Below, piece after piece: positions 16,098-25,557 of a stretch of DNA of 64,000 nucleotides. Under the pieces are notes generated by a model that was given only the letters and a program-made list of their open reading frames with translations, searched no databases and had not been told where the DNA came from. How positions within the stretch are numbered: the stretch's first letter is position 1; every line of letters begins with the position of its first letter. This stretch comes from Bdellovibrio svalbardensis (GTDB lineage: Bacteria > Bdellovibrionota > Bdellovibrionia > Bdellovibrionales > Bdellovibrionaceae). The stretch spans positions 124,001 to 188,000 of the forward strand of contig NZ_JANRMI010000003.1 in assembly GCF_029531655.1 (NCBI RefSeq). The letters are read 5' to 3'. A program made the position numbers and the translations under genes.

Positions 16098-18860
16098 ATG
16101 AATTACGGAAGAGTCTTACTGCCGATGAGTTTAGTTCTTTTAGCTGGATGCCAAAAGTCTACCGTCAACCAAGATCTCGCAAGCACAGTGGACAGTGCTT
16201 CTATTAAGTGCGAAGTCTCCGCCGCGGACCTCTCTTCTGCTGATGCCTCTGGTGAAAGCCTGAAGATTGTCGGCCAATCCGCAGTTCAATCCGGTAACGC
16301 CGTAAAATTCACTCTGACCGATTCAGGCAGCTGCGTGAACGGTCAAAAAGTCAGCTGGAAAGCTGCCGGTTCCAGCAGCGTTCGAACAACATCGACTGGA
16401 TTGACATCTGTATATAATAAAGCTGGATCCTATGTGGTAACTGCTCAAGAAAAGACAACAGGCACAACGGACGCGCCTGTTGTCTCATTTAAAACAGCTG
16501 TTGTCTCTGAAGAGATGATGCTGTCTGGCCCCCAAGCTGGCTTTGCATTTAATAATGTCAGCTTCTCTCTTGTCGTTCCGGCGTCAATCACGCCCAGCCA
16601 TATCAGCTTTGATTTTGGTGATGCCACAGCGACTGTGAATGACGTTCCGCAAGCGACTCATGTTTATTTTGAGCCCGGTGTTTATCAAGTGAAAGCCACG
16701 GTGACGGAAGCCAGTGGCAAAGTCACAACTCTATCTCAACGTATCACAATCATTACTCTGGTCGACGGCATGAGCTGTCTTCAAGAGCTTGCGATCTCAG
16801 GCGCCACGGAAGCAAAGGTTAAAGTGGCGACTTCTCTGTCCGTTTATATCCCACCCTGCTTAACTGATAAAATTGGAGCTGTTCGTTGGACTTTCGGAGA
16901 CAACGAAACAGGCGCCAATCAATCCGTGACTCATACATACGCAGCCATTGGCACCTATCCTGTGACAGCAACTCTCTATCTTGGTTCAAGCCAAGAGCCT
17001 TGGATTACTTTGGATCATTCAATTCGCGTGATCGAAAATCTTGTCGTCGATCCAGAGCCGCCAGCTCCAGCAGATCCGAACTCTTGCACCACTCAAGGTG
17101 CGACCCGTGAATCGCAAAGCGAATTGTATTCTGAAACTCTGGCTTGCGGCATTGATGGAACAAAATCTGTTTCATACCGCGACCGTGTTGTTGAAGAATG
17201 TAAGCTGGTCGTGGAAAAGTTGGCGTGGACTGAAGTTTCACGCACCAAAGAAGTCACCAATGAAGGACCTTGCGAGGGACAGTCTTGTAAACTTCCAGAT
17301 GGTTCTCTATTGGCAAACGGAGCTTCTAAAGTTCTCTACTCAAACGCGGCGCCAGCAGGTTCCTGCTCGACAGTCAGCGAACAACGTACTTGCAATAACG
17401 GAGTTCTTTCCGGTTCCAGCAGTTCAAATCAAATGACTTGTCATGATGGATGCGGAAACTTCGGTTCTCACGGCACCGTTAAAATTGGAGTCGTAACTGG
17501 TGAGACACAAGTTCCTCTTACTTGTTCTTTCGGAGAACAAGGATTCTTTGATGTCTATACGCAAATCTCTGATCAAACTTGTAAAGATGGTTCAGTTTCA
17601 AATTCAAACACTCGTCAAGGTACCCTAAAAACACCCGGTCAGTGTCCGGTCTACAGCTATGCTCCTACTGACGCCTTCACTGCCTGCTCTGCAGATTGCG
17701 GTGGCAAGCAAAGTCGTATCTTTGTCTGCCGCGACGATAAAGGGGTTCAAGTAGATAATGCCCGCTGCCAGGGATCTGCGATGCCGGTCGAAGAACGAGT
17801 TTGTGATGGCAATCCAGCGGCTGTACGCCGCCAAGAAGTCACAACAACTTCGGAGGAAGCGAACAGTTCAAAACTATGTCCTAAAAATCAAATTGGCTTG
17901 ATCATTAAATCACGTGATGTGGTGAATACAAAAACTTACGCTTGTATTGATCATCAGGTCCAACTTGAAAGCAATGTTTCAGTACCAAGCCCATGGGTTG
18001 AAGAAAGCTTCTGTCGCGACTACGTCGCCCGCCGTTGCTCTCAAGACAGTTTGAGCAATACCGAAGCGAAGGGTCGCTATGATTGGATGGTCAAGTGTCA
18101 AAACCAACTTCCAATCATCAAAGATTTCTTGGATAACTTCAATGACGTGAAAGTGACTTTGAGTGGTCAACAAGTCTCTTTGGGATCTGCAGGTCGCGAA
18201 TTGTACCCAACATTCATGAACTTTGCTTTCAAGCCTGAAAAACCTTGGATTGCTCCAAAAGTCAAAACTGCACCTTGCGTGATGCCTGAGACGGTTTATG
18301 TTGCGACAGTGTGTGTTTCTTCTTGTGCGACACCAGAGCAACAGATCTTGGCTCAAGAAAAAGCCAATGGAAGTTTGAAATACGTACCGTTCATTGAAGC
18401 CCTCACTAAAAACATGAACTTCGTGGCTTCATTGCAAAGTGCGCAGTCCATGGGAAGCAAAGAAGTCGTGAAAACAAAAGTCGACCAATGGGTTACTGAA
18501 TTGATCGACACTGAACATGACATCTTGGTCTTCAAAATGAAATCAGGTCGCGAGTTGAAAGTGACTCCAAATCATCCGATTGTAACTTCAGAAGGCTTCA
18601 TGAAAACTGCCGCTGAATTCAAAGCCGGAGAATCGCTAGTGCAATTGGGTGGAAACTTAGATCCAATCGTTTCTATCACCGCGACGAAGTATTTTGGCAA
18701 GGTCTACAATGTGTTTGTTCAATCCAGTGCGATTCACAAGAACATCCTTGTGACCAATGGTTACCTGAATGGTTCGGCTTACTTCCAAAATGCGGGAGTC
18801 AAAGACATGAACCGCTCATTGTTCAAACAAAAACTGACAAGCGGAGTCTTTAGCAAATGA
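16098..18860 (+). CDS. Large surface lipoprotein with PKD, TSP1-like and C-terminal Hint domains
   Basis: A 920-residue lipoprotein: signal peptide and lipobox LLAGC (Cys18 lipidated). Two PKD-like beta-sandwich domains follow (about 140-225, with FDFGD and THVYFEPGVYQVKATV; about 235-320, with WTFGD and THTYAAIGTYPVTATL). A cysteine-rich region (about 330-515) leads to a thrombospondin type 1-like segment (about 520-575: FTACSADCGGKQSR then C..., ERVC). The C-terminus (about 743-905) is a Hint domain: Cys743 as first residue of block A (CATPEQQIL), block B as LKVTPNHPIV with His826, AAEFKAGESL, and block F YNVFV...HKNILVTNG. Such domains self-cleave before the Cys. The ATG has AAGGAG. The next gene overlaps by four bases. 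Role in surface adhesion or prey contact is inferred. Confidence 0.82.
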   Translation: MNYGRVLLPMSLVLLAGCQKSTVNQDLASTVDSASIKCEVSAADLSSADASGESLKIVGQSAVQSGNAVKFTLTDSGSCVNGQKVSWKAAGSSSVRTTSTGLTSVYNKAGSYVVTAQEKTTGTTDAPVVSFKTAVVSEEMMLSGPQAGFAFNNVSFSLVVPASITPSHISFDFGDATATVNDVPQATHVYFEPGVYQVKATVTEASGKVTTLSQRITIITLVDGMSCLQELAISGATEAKVKVATSLSVYIPPCLTDKIGAVRWTFGDNETGANQSVTHTYAAIGTYPVTATLYLGSSQEPWITLDHSIRVIENLVVDPEPPAPADPNSCTTQGATRESQSELYSETLACGIDGTKSVSYRDRVVEECKLVVEKLAWTEVSRTKEVTNEGPCEGQSCKLPDGSLLANGASKVLYSNAAPAGSCSTVSEQRTCNNGVLSGSSSSNQMTCHDGCGNFGSHGTVKIGVVTGETQVPLTCSFGEQGFFDVYTQISDQTCKDGSVSNSNTRQGTLKTPGQCPVYSYAPTDAFTACSADCGGKQSRIFVCRDDKGVQVDNARCQGSAMPVEERVCDGNPAAVRRQEVTTTSEEANSSKLCPKNQIGLIIKSRDVVNTKTYACIDHQVQLESNVSVPSPWVEESFCRDYVARRCSQDSLSNTEAKGRYDWMVKCQNQLPIIKDFLDNFNDVKVTLSGQQVSLGSAGRELYPTFMNFAFKPEKPWIAPKVKTAPCVMPETVYVATVCVSSCATPEQQILAQEKANGSLKYVPFIEALTKNMNFVASLQSAQSMGSKEVVKTKVDQWVTELIDTEHDILVFKMKSGRELKVTPNHPIVTSEGFMKTAAEFKAGESLVQLGGNLDPIVSITATKYFGKVYNVFVQSSAIHKNILVTNGYLNGSAYFQNAGVKDMNRSLFKQKLTSGVFSK

Positions 18861-19573
18861 AAATAAAGACTGTTACCGCAGGGGTCATCGTTTCAGCAGG
18901 TGTCGGGATCGGGATCTATCTGATCTCGGCACCAAAGACGACAAGTTCACAAGCGCCTTCCCTAGAGTCGCAAATAGCGACTGACGTTGTGATTTCACCG
19001 ACTCCTGCTGCGAAAACTGCGATGATGAAAGCTTCTTCTGATTCGAAAGCCTCTTCGCCTCGGGAAGAGGCGGCTGCAAAGAAGGTTTGGGAAGATTTCA
19101 AGTACGGTAGAGAACTCAACAAATATGCTGCCATCGAAACGAAAGCACTGTTGTTAGAGCACGACAAAGTTGCAAAAAGAAAACTTCTGCATGACTCAGG
19201 ATTTATCCACAGCCTTCAACCTTTGTTAACAACCGTCGCAGTCCACGAAGAAGCCGCGCACTTGCAGAATGTTGCAGTGGACTTTCTTTTCGAAGCTTTG
19301 AAAAGCGATTTGCGCTCTGATGTCGTTCAAGTTCTACAAGCTGTTGTCGCGGACCCTTCTGTTGAAGATGAAAGTCGTGATTTACCATCAAGAAAATCAC
19401 TGGCGGGAGTGAAGGCAGAAATTCTTTTCAATTGGTCCTCTGTGGAGCCCACTTCTGACCCCGAAATATCGGCGGCCCTGCCCGGTCCAGTCAGTCAAAA
19501 AATCTGGGCTAACGTAAAGAAACAACAGGAAAATAATCTCGCGGAATCTGCGACGTTTCAGTCTCAAGAATAG
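18857..19573 (+). CDS. Membrane-anchored helical protein, partner of the Hint lipoprotein
   Basis: A 238-residue protein with one N-terminal membrane segment (about residues 4-24, TVTAGVIVSAGVGIGIYLI), a Ser/Thr/Ala/Pro linker (about 26-70) and a predicted all-helical domain (about 70-235) that looks like a few degenerate helical repeats (LQPLLTTVAVHEEAAHLQNV and following). The ATG overlaps the stop of the upstream lipoprotein gene (ATGA), which implies coupled translation. I do not recognise a family. It may be a periplasmic helper for presentation or processing of the lipoprotein (inference from coupling only). Confidence 0.65.
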   Translation: MKIKTVTAGVIVSAGVGIGIYLISAPKTTSSQAPSLESQIATDVVISPTPAAKTAMMKASSDSKASSPREEAAAKKVWEDFKYGRELNKYAAIETKALLLEHDKVAKRKLLHDSGFIHSLQPLLTTVAVHEEAAHLQNVAVDFLFEALKSDLRSDVVQVLQAVVADPSVEDESRDLPSRKSLAGVKAEILFNWSSVEPTSDPEISAALPGPVSQKIWANVKKQQENNLAESATFQSQE

Positions 19574-19592
19574 GCGTGCTAGCATCGTCCTG

Positions 19593-20261
19593 ATGGTTAT
19601 TGCTAGGTCCGTTTTAAAGTCATTGGCTAAGTTGTTGGGCGTTTTGTTGTTGGCCGTGCTGTGCTTTGCCTTCATCACCACAACTGCGGTTTCCTATTGG
19701 ACTGTGACGACTTTGATTTCGATTTCTTCTGATCAGGACGTCGATCATAATCTCAAGGAAGTGACCCGCATCGGACAAAAATACATCTTGGAGCTGCGAC
19801 AGTTCGAGGGACTTTTGTCAGATATCAACAAAACAAAAATGCCGCCAATTTGTTCGACTTTGTGCAATGGCGCATTCCTGGATCAGGAACGGTTTTCCAA
19901 CGAACGAGCTGCCTATTTACACAGCTTTTTTAAAAATCAAAAGGCTGCAGCTCTACAAGACCCCTCTTTCCGAATAAAAGTTGAAGAGCTGACTTTCCTC
20001 TCCAAGGCTTTTCCGAAATCCTTGCGCGCCCTCATTACGGATATTCTGGAAAGTCCTGAAAGCAAATCACATCCTTGGGCCCTCACCTTTCGATTTGAGG
20101 GTGTGATGCTTTCCGAGCTATCTGGCATCAAAGCCCACCTGATGCAGTTGAAGGTGGACTCTCACAAACTGGATGTTTTCAAAGACCTTATGAAGTCCTG
20201 CCAGGGTGGTGCCCCCCGCAAAAAGCTTATGGAAGAATGTCGCAAAGAGTTTCCCAACTAA
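19593..20261 (+). CDS. Membrane-anchored protein of unknown function
   Basis: A 222-residue protein with a strong N-terminal membrane segment (about 12-40, LAKLLGVLLLAVLCFAFITT) and a helical extracytoplasmic domain containing a Cys pair (ICSTLC, near 89-93) and another Cys pair towards the end (KSCQ, EECRK), suggesting disulfides. It starts 19 bases after the previous gene on the same strand, so it is probably the third gene of the Hint-lipoprotein cassette. The ribosome binding site is weak. No family recognised. Confidence 0.6.
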   Translation: MVIARSVLKSLAKLLGVLLLAVLCFAFITTTAVSYWTVTTLISISSDQDVDHNLKEVTRIGQKYILELRQFEGLLSDINKTKMPPICSTLCNGAFLDQERFSNERAAYLHSFFKNQKAAALQDPSFRIKVEELTFLSKAFPKSLRALITDILESPESKSHPWALTFRFEGVMLSELSGIKAHLMQLKVDSHKLDVFKDLMKSCQGGAPRKKLMEECRKEFPN

Positions 20262-20269
20262 GCTTTTCT

Positions 20270-20345
20270 AGCGCCCGTATTGCCTACATTGATTGATGTC
20301 GCTCTCTGTCAGCGCCCATCTATATATTGCCTCGCATTAGCACCC
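20270..20345 (+). repeat. Three AGCRCCC repeats upstream of gcvP
   Basis: AGCGCCC occurs at 20270-20276 and 20311-20317 and AGCACCC at 20339-20345; the first two are each followed by ATTGCCT (20279-20285 and 20326-20332) at different distances. The block lies within the 150-base leader of gcvP and could be an operator. No glycine riboswitch consensus is visible here. Confidence 0.3.
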
Positions 20346-20412
20346 ACTGGACGTCTTGCAAAGCTTTAATCTCATAGTCGGCTGTGCTAATCTCGGGCGC
20401 ATTGAGGTGCAC

Positions 20413-23283
20413 ATGAAACTAGCAGATCTTTCTCCTATCAACGAGTTTATTCCTCGCCATATCGGGCCTAACGACACCGACATTCAAGCGATGCTCAAAA
20501 CTTTGGGCTTTTCTTCTTTGAATGAATTGGCTGACAAAATCATTCCTTCGCAAATTCGCACTCAGCACAACTTCGCTGATGTCGGCCCTGGTATTTCTGA
20601 ATACGGTCTTTTGAACCAATTGAAATCAATGGTTTCAAAGAACAAAGTTTTCAAATCTTATATCGGCATGGGCTACCACGACACGATCACGCCAACGATC
20701 ATTCAAAGAAACATCTTTGAAAATCCAGTCTGGTACACAGCCTACACTCCTTACCAAGCAGAGATCGCACAAGGTCGCTTGGAAGCATTGTTGAACTTCC
20801 AAACTATGGTCATTGATCTGACAGGCATGGAGATTTCAAATTCTTCGCTGCTTGATGAAGGAACAGCGGCTGCGGAAGCGATGTTCATGGCTCACGCTCT
20901 TTGCAAAAACAAAGCAAACGCGTTTGTGGTGTCTCCGAAAATGCATCCTCATGTGATCGAAGTATTGGGCACACGTGCAGAGCCATTGGGCTTTGAAATG
21001 ATTTTGATGGAGCCTTCTGCTTACGATTTCTCTAAACCAGTTTTCGGTGCCTTCTTCCAATACCCAGATACAGAAGGTGGAGTGCAAGATCACTCTGCAA
21101 CTGCAAAGAAATTCCATGATCACGGAGCCTTGGTGACGGCTTCTGTAGATCTTCTCGGTATGACACTTTTGACTCCTCCAGGAGAATGGGGCGCTGACAT
21201 CGTGGTGGGTAATTCACAACGCTTCGGTGTACCACTCGGATTCGGCGGACCTCATGCTGCCTTCTTGGCCACTAAAGACGCTTACAAGCGCATGATGCCG
21301 GGTCGTCTGGTTGGTATCAGCGTCGACTCTCAAAACAAACCGGCTTTGCGTTTGGCTTTGCAAACTCGCGAACAACATATCCGTCGTGAAAAAGCGACTT
21401 CAAATATTTGTACTGCGCAGGTGCTACTGGCGAACATGGCATCTATGTACGCTGTCTATCACGGCCCTGAAGGTTTGAAACGTATCGCTCAACGCGTGAA
21501 TCGTTTGACTGCGATCATGGCGGACGGTCTTTCTAAACTTGGTTACAATGTTTCAAAAGATTCTTTCTTCGACACTGTAACCGTGACGACGGACAAAGCG
21601 GCTTCGATCATTGCTGATGCTGAAGCTTTGCAAATGAACTTCCGTATTCTTGCTCCAAACAAATTGGGTATTTCTTTGAATGAGACTGTTCAGCCTCAGG
21701 ATATCGAGACCATTTGGATGGCCTTCAACGGTGGTAAGAAAACAGATCTTACGGTGGATTCTATCGATGACACGTTGAAATTCGAACTGCCTGCGGCTTT
21801 GGTTCGTAAGTCACCTTACATGACAAACCCGGTGTTCAACTCTCATCACAGTGAGACGGAACTTCTTCGTTACATCCATCACTTACAAAACAAAGATATC
21901 ACGTTGACTCATTCCATGATTCCATTGGGTTCTTGCACAATGAAACTGAATGCAACAACAGAGTTGATTCCGGTTTCTTGGCCAGAAATCAGCAAACTTC
22001 ATCCGTTTGCTCCCGTGGCGCAGGCGCAAGGCTTGATCGAAATGATCAAAGACCTTGAGCACAAGCTTTGCGATATCACGGGCTTTGCGGCAGTAAGCTT
22101 GCAGCCTAATGCGGGTTCTCAAGGTGAATACGCGGGTCTTCTGGTCATTCGCAAATACCACCAGACTCGTGGTGAAGCGCACAGAAACATTTGTTTGATT
22201 CCATCTTCAGCGCACGGAACAAATCCTGCCTCTGCAGCTCTCGCAGGCATGGAAGTGGTCGTCGTGAACTGCGATGCTCTTGGCAACGTAGAAGTTTCTG
22301 ACTTGAAAGAAAAAGCTGAAAAGCACAAAGCAAACCTGGCTTGCTTGATGATCACTTACCCTTCGACTCACGGTGTGTACGAAGAAAGTATCAAAGAAAT
22401 CTGCCAGATCATTCATGACAACGGCGGACAAGTTTACATGGACGGCGCGAACATGAATGCCTTGGTTGGCATGTGCCGCCCTGGTAACTTCGGCGCAGAC
22501 GTTTCTCATATGAACTTGCACAAAACCTTCGCGATCCCTCACGGTGGCGGCGGACCTGGCGTGGGCCCTATCGGTGTCGGCGCTCATTTGAAAGAGTTCT
22601 TGCCGAAGCACTCTTTGGTTAAAGAAGCAGGTCCTGCGAACGGAATCTCTGCAACAACTTCTGCTCCTTGGGGAAGTGCCAGCATTTTGCCGATCTCTTG
22701 GGCTTACATCACAATGATGGGCGCGCAAGGTTTGCAAAAGGCAACGTTGGTGAGTTTGTTGTCTGCGAACTACATCGCGAAGAAATTGGAAAAGGACTAT
22801 CCAGTTCTTTACAAAGGTAAGAGCGGCTATGTAGCCCATGAGTGCATCATCGATACACGTGAGTTGAAAAAGACTTCAGGCATCGACGTGACTGATATCG
22901 CGAAACGTTTGATCGACTACGGCTTCCATGCTCCAACAATGAGCTTCCCGGTTGCCGGAACTTTGATGATCGAACCGACAGAGTCTGAACCAAAACAAGA
23001 ACTCGATCGTTTCATCGATTCAATGCTTTCAATCCGCAAAGAAATCAATGCGATTGAGTCTGGTAAGATGGACAAAGAAAACAACGCTTTGAAAAACTCT
23101 CCGCACACAGCACAGATGTTGATGAAGCCAGAGTGGAATCATCCATACTCTCGCGAAGAAGCCGTCTACCCAGTAGAATGGCTTCGCACCAACAAGTTCT
23201 GGCCAGTCGTCGGACGCGTCGACAACGCCTACGGAGACAGAAACCTCATCTGCAGCTGCCCAAGCATCGAAGAATACAAATAA
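20413..23283 (+). CDS. gcvP: Glycine dehydrogenase (decarboxylating), P-protein of the glycine cleavage system
   Basis: A 956-residue PLP enzyme that decarboxylates glycine and passes the aminomethyl group to lipoyl-GcvH. It is the long single-chain form (both GcvPA- and GcvPB-like halves). Motifs: RHIGP near the start, [40 protein letters not shown], and the PLP lysine Lys704 in [16 protein letters not shown]. The ATG at 20413 follows GAGGTG; an in-frame upstream start at 20356 has no such site and adds residues absent from the family. Its partners gcvT and gcvH lie about 8.5 kb downstream, not adjacent; lpd is not in the window. Confidence 0.97.
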   Translation: MKLADLSPINEFIPRHIGPNDTDIQAMLKTLGFSSLNELADKIIPSQIRTQHNFADVGPGISEYGLLNQLKSMVSKNKVFKSYIGMGYHDTITPTIIQRNIFENPVWYTAYTPYQAEIAQGRLEALLNFQTMVIDLTGMEISNSSLLDEGTAAAEAMFMAHALCKNKANAFVVSPKMHPHVIEVLGTRAEPLGFEMILMEPSAYDFSKPVFGAFFQYPDTEGGVQDHSATAKKFHDHGALVTASVDLLGMTLLTPPGEWGADIVVGNSQRFGVPLGFGGPHAAFLATKDAYKRMMPGRLVGISVDSQNKPALRLALQTREQHIRREKATSNICTAQVLLANMASMYAVYHGPEGLKRIAQRVNRLTAIMADGLSKLGYNVSKDSFFDTVTVTTDKAASIIADAEALQMNFRILAPNKLGISLNETVQPQDIETIWMAFNGGKKTDLTVDSIDDTLKFELPAALVRKSPYMTNPVFNSHHSETELLRYIHHLQNKDITLTHSMIPLGSCTMKLNATTELIPVSWPEISKLHPFAPVAQAQGLIEMIKDLEHKLCDITGFAAVSLQPNAGSQGEYAGLLVIRKYHQTRGEAHRNICLIPSSAHGTNPASAALAGMEVVVVNCDALGNVEVSDLKEKAEKHKANLACLMITYPSTHGVYEESIKEICQIIHDNGGQVYMDGANMNALVGMCRPGNFGADVSHMNLHKTFAIPHGGGGPGVGPIGVGAHLKEFLPKHSLVKEAGPANGISATTSAPWGSASILPISWAYITMMGAQGLQKATLVSLLSANYIAKKLEKDYPVLYKGKSGYVAHECIIDTRELKKTSGIDVTDIAKRLIDYGFHAPTMSFPVAGTLMIEPTESEPKQELDRFIDSMLSIRKEINAIESGKMDKENNALKNSPHTAQMLMKPEWNHPYSREEAVYPVEWLRTNKFWPVVGRVDNAYGDRNLICSCPSIEEYK

Positions 23284-23289
23284 GACCCC

Positions 23290-23321
23290 AAAAAGAGCTG
23301 GAAACCCCAGCTCTTTTTTTT
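23290..23321 (+). terminator. Intrinsic terminator of gcvP
   Basis: A 12-bp stem AAAAAGAGCTGG / CCAGCTCTTTTT with loop AAACC and further T residues, starting six bases past the gcvP stop. Confidence 0.93.
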
Positions 23322-23324
23322 AGG

Positions 23325-23385
23325 GGTGCCTGCCGTTTTCTCGGAAAAGGTGCCAGGCACCTTTTCCGAGAAGATGGCAGGCACC
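23325..23385 (+). repeat. 61-base near-perfect palindrome (REP-like hairpin)
   Basis: Centred on A23355, the arms pair over 30 positions: outer GGTGCCTGCC / GGCAGGCACC and inner TTCTCGGAAAAGGTGCC / GGCACCTTTTCCGAGAA. The only two non-Watson-Crick positions (23335/23375 and 23337/23373) are G-T, which would be G-U pairs in RNA from the plus strand. It sits between the gcvP terminator and the GT9 gene. Both strands read FSEK..GTFSEK-type peptides through it, a common artefact of such repeats. Confidence 0.85.
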
Positions 23386-23430
23386 TTTTGGGTTTTGCCT
23401 TTTCTTGGGGGGGCCTTTATAGTGGGGGTT

Positions 23431-24405
23431 ATGAAACGGGTGCTTTTGGTTCGGCTTGATAAGATTGGTGATTTGATTTCCACGATGTGTGTGGATCAGG
23501 CGGAGCTATTGAAGGGCTGTGATGTTCGCTGGGTGATTTCTAAAGGGTTGGGTTTTGTGCCTGATCATGCGGAGCCTCGTAGAACCTATATTGAGCTTTC
23601 TAAAGAGGACTGGAAGACATCCCTTCAGAATTTGCGCAAATTCATCCGTGAATTTAAGCCTGAAGTCGCCGTGAGTTTCCAAGCTCCCTGGTGGGTGGGT
23701 TATGCACTTTGGGCTGAAGGAGTTCCGGTTCGAGCCGGGGTCCAATCTCAATGGCACAGCTTTTTGTTCTTGAATAAGGGCCTGCGCCAACGTCGCAGCC
23801 TTGCGACTCAGCATGAGGCCGACTACAACTTTGATCTTCTTCGTTATGCCTTGGACGACACTTCCGCGCGCCCAGCCACCCCGATTCTGAAACTAACGGC
23901 ACCAACCAATCCCGAGCTTCTGCAGAAGTATGGGCTGACTGCCCAAAACTATGTCGTAGTTCACCCGGGCATGGCGGGATCTGCCTTGAACTGGCCTACT
24001 GCGAACTATATTGAATTGATCGAGAAAATCACGCCATCAACTCAAGTGGTCCTCACCGGCACCCCTGCAGATGAGCCTTTTCTTAAAGACATCAAAGCGC
24101 ACTTTGCAAAGAACTCCAAAGTTTTGTCTTTGCAGAATTTATTAAAGGCACCAGAGCTGTTCACGGTTCTTAAAAATGCCAAAGCGGTTGTTGTTCCAAG
24201 TACGGGAGTTGCTCACATGGCAGCCTCTTTGGGAACTCCGACACTGGGCCTTTACTCCCCGATTCGCGTGCAACATCCACGTCGTTGGGCCGCTCGCGGG
24301 GAAAAAATTCAAATCTTTGTCCGTCAGAACGAAAATCCTCCATATGACAATGCTATGGAAGAAATCAAAGTGGATGATTTGCTTAAAGCCCTTTCCTCAT
24401 TATAG
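23431..24405 (+). CDS. Glycosyltransferase family 9 (heptosyltransferase-like)
   Basis: A 324-residue GT9 enzyme, the family of LPS core heptosyltransferases. It begins MKRVLLVRLDKIGDLI, the family's N-terminal strand and turn; the C-terminal half has VVVHPGMAGSALNWP (GSA...W donor-site motif), VVLTGTPADEPF, VVPSTGVAHMAASLGTPTLGLYSP. The start at 23431 is chosen because the protein then opens with the conserved strand; the longer upstream frame reads through the palindromic repeat. G-rich bases (23424-23428) may serve as the ribosome binding site. It probably acts in LPS core synthesis. An Rsm22 homologue follows nine bases later. Confidence 0.88.
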   Translation: MKRVLLVRLDKIGDLISTMCVDQAELLKGCDVRWVISKGLGFVPDHAEPRRTYIELSKEDWKTSLQNLRKFIREFKPEVAVSFQAPWWVGYALWAEGVPVRAGVQSQWHSFLFLNKGLRQRRSLATQHEADYNFDLLRYALDDTSARPATPILKLTAPTNPELLQKYGLTAQNYVVVHPGMAGSALNWPTANYIELIEKITPSTQVVLTGTPADEPFLKDIKAHFAKNSKVLSLQNLLKAPELFTVLKNAKAVVVPSTGVAHMAASLGTPTLGLYSPIRVQHPRRWAARGEKIQIFVRQNENPPYDNAMEEIKVDDLLKALSSL

Positions 24406-24414
24406 ATTGAAACC

Positions 24415-25431
24415 ATGAACAGACATTTTTCCATTCCCAAGAATTTTGAAGACTCTATTTCTGCGGCTCTAGCGAGCTATAAACTCACACTTCAGGATTC
24501 GAAGACATTGGCGAAACATGTTCTGACTCTTTCAGACTATTTCATCCAAAATCCCGAGGGTATGACTCCTTGGCACGAGAGTTCAGCGCAAATCGCTTAT
24601 TTGTGCTATTACCTGCCCCTCAATGCTGCCCGCCTTCGCGCGATTACCATTGAAGGTGAAAAAAGAGGATTCTTCGACGGCCTTGAAGAAGTCATCGATT
24701 TCGGCGCAGGTCTTGCGACAGCTTCGCTGTGCTTGGCCGAGTCACAAAAGCTTCAATATACTCTGATCGAAACTGCCTCCGAGCCGCAAAAACTCATCGA
24801 GACTTATTTCAAGGATTTCACCGCAAGAGAGTGGATTCGCACCTTCAGTGCAGCTCGCTTGAAGAATCCAAGAAAGACTTTGGCGCTGTTCTCATACTCA
24901 CTGACTGAACTGGCGGATCTTCCGGATTGGGCTTATCAATGCGAGGCTCTGATGATCGCTGAGCCTTCCACACAGCAAGACGGCCGCAAGCTTTTGCAGC
25001 TTAGACAGAAGCTTTTGGAAAAAGGCTATCACGTCTGGGCCCCTTGCACCCACGAAGGCGCTTGCCCTTTGTTGACTCAATCAAAAAACGACTGGTGTCA
25101 CGATCGTATTCATTTCGATGCCCCTCCATGGTTCCAAAAAATGGAAGAGCAATTGCCAATGAAAAATCGCACACTGACTATGAGCTATTTGTTGATGCGA
25201 AAAACGAAACCCGCTGCTATCAAAGCCGCTCGTGTCGTGGGTGACACTTTGAAAGAAAAAGGCAAGGACCGCCAAATGATCTGCCAAAGTCCTGAACGAG
25301 AATTTCTGGCATGGATGCATAAGGCCGGGATTCAGCAAGAAATCCCCCGCGGAGTCTTGATTGAAATGCCGGAAGACTTACAAAAAGTCTCTAATGAGCT
25401 TCGCGTAAAAAGCGAAATCAAAATCCTCTGA
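24415..25431 (+). CDS. Rsm22 family ribosomal small-subunit methyltransferase-like protein
   Basis: A 338-residue member of the Rsm22 family (METTL17 in mitochondria), which binds the small ribosomal subunit during assembly. A SAM-type motif VIDFGAGLATASL (about residues 92-104) is followed by the family's cysteine region: APCTHEGACPL (about 210-220) and DWCHDR (about 229), which hold an iron-sulfur cluster in METTL17-type proteins, then MSYLLMRK. Bacterial members are common but uncharacterised. It is nine bases downstream of a GT9 gene, with a weak ribosome binding site; that pairing seems accidental. Confidence 0.82.
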   Translation: MNRHFSIPKNFEDSISAALASYKLTLQDSKTLAKHVLTLSDYFIQNPEGMTPWHESSAQIAYLCYYLPLNAARLRAITIEGEKRGFFDGLEEVIDFGAGLATASLCLAESQKLQYTLIETASEPQKLIETYFKDFTAREWIRTFSAARLKNPRKTLALFSYSLTELADLPDWAYQCEALMIAEPSTQQDGRKLLQLRQKLLEKGYHVWAPCTHEGACPLLTQSKNDWCHDRIHFDAPPWFQKMEEQLPMKNRTLTMSYLLMRKTKPAAIKAARVVGDTLKEKGKDRQMICQSPEREFLAWMHKAGIQQEIPRGVLIEMPEDLQKVSNELRVKSEIKIL

Positions 25432-25557
25432 TTCATTTCACAGAATGGCTCTTTGTTTAACTTTTTGACAGCCCTTTGGTACCAACTGCTCCATATACAA
25501 AATGAACTTGGAACAGCAAGTGCATCGAACTCCCCATTGAACAAAAAAGGAGTTCGT

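Noticed and set aside
20262-20412. Glycine riboswitch before gcvP
   Set aside because: The conserved aptamer cores are not present; only short AGCRCCC repeats are seen.
22207-22839. 210-codon minus-strand reading frame
   Set aside because: Antisense to gcvP; rich in Arg, His and Cys and without recognisable domains.
23326-23430. Longer N-terminus for the GT9 protein (FSEK repeats)
   Set aside because: The extension reads through the palindromic repeat; the family starts with the strand at 23431.
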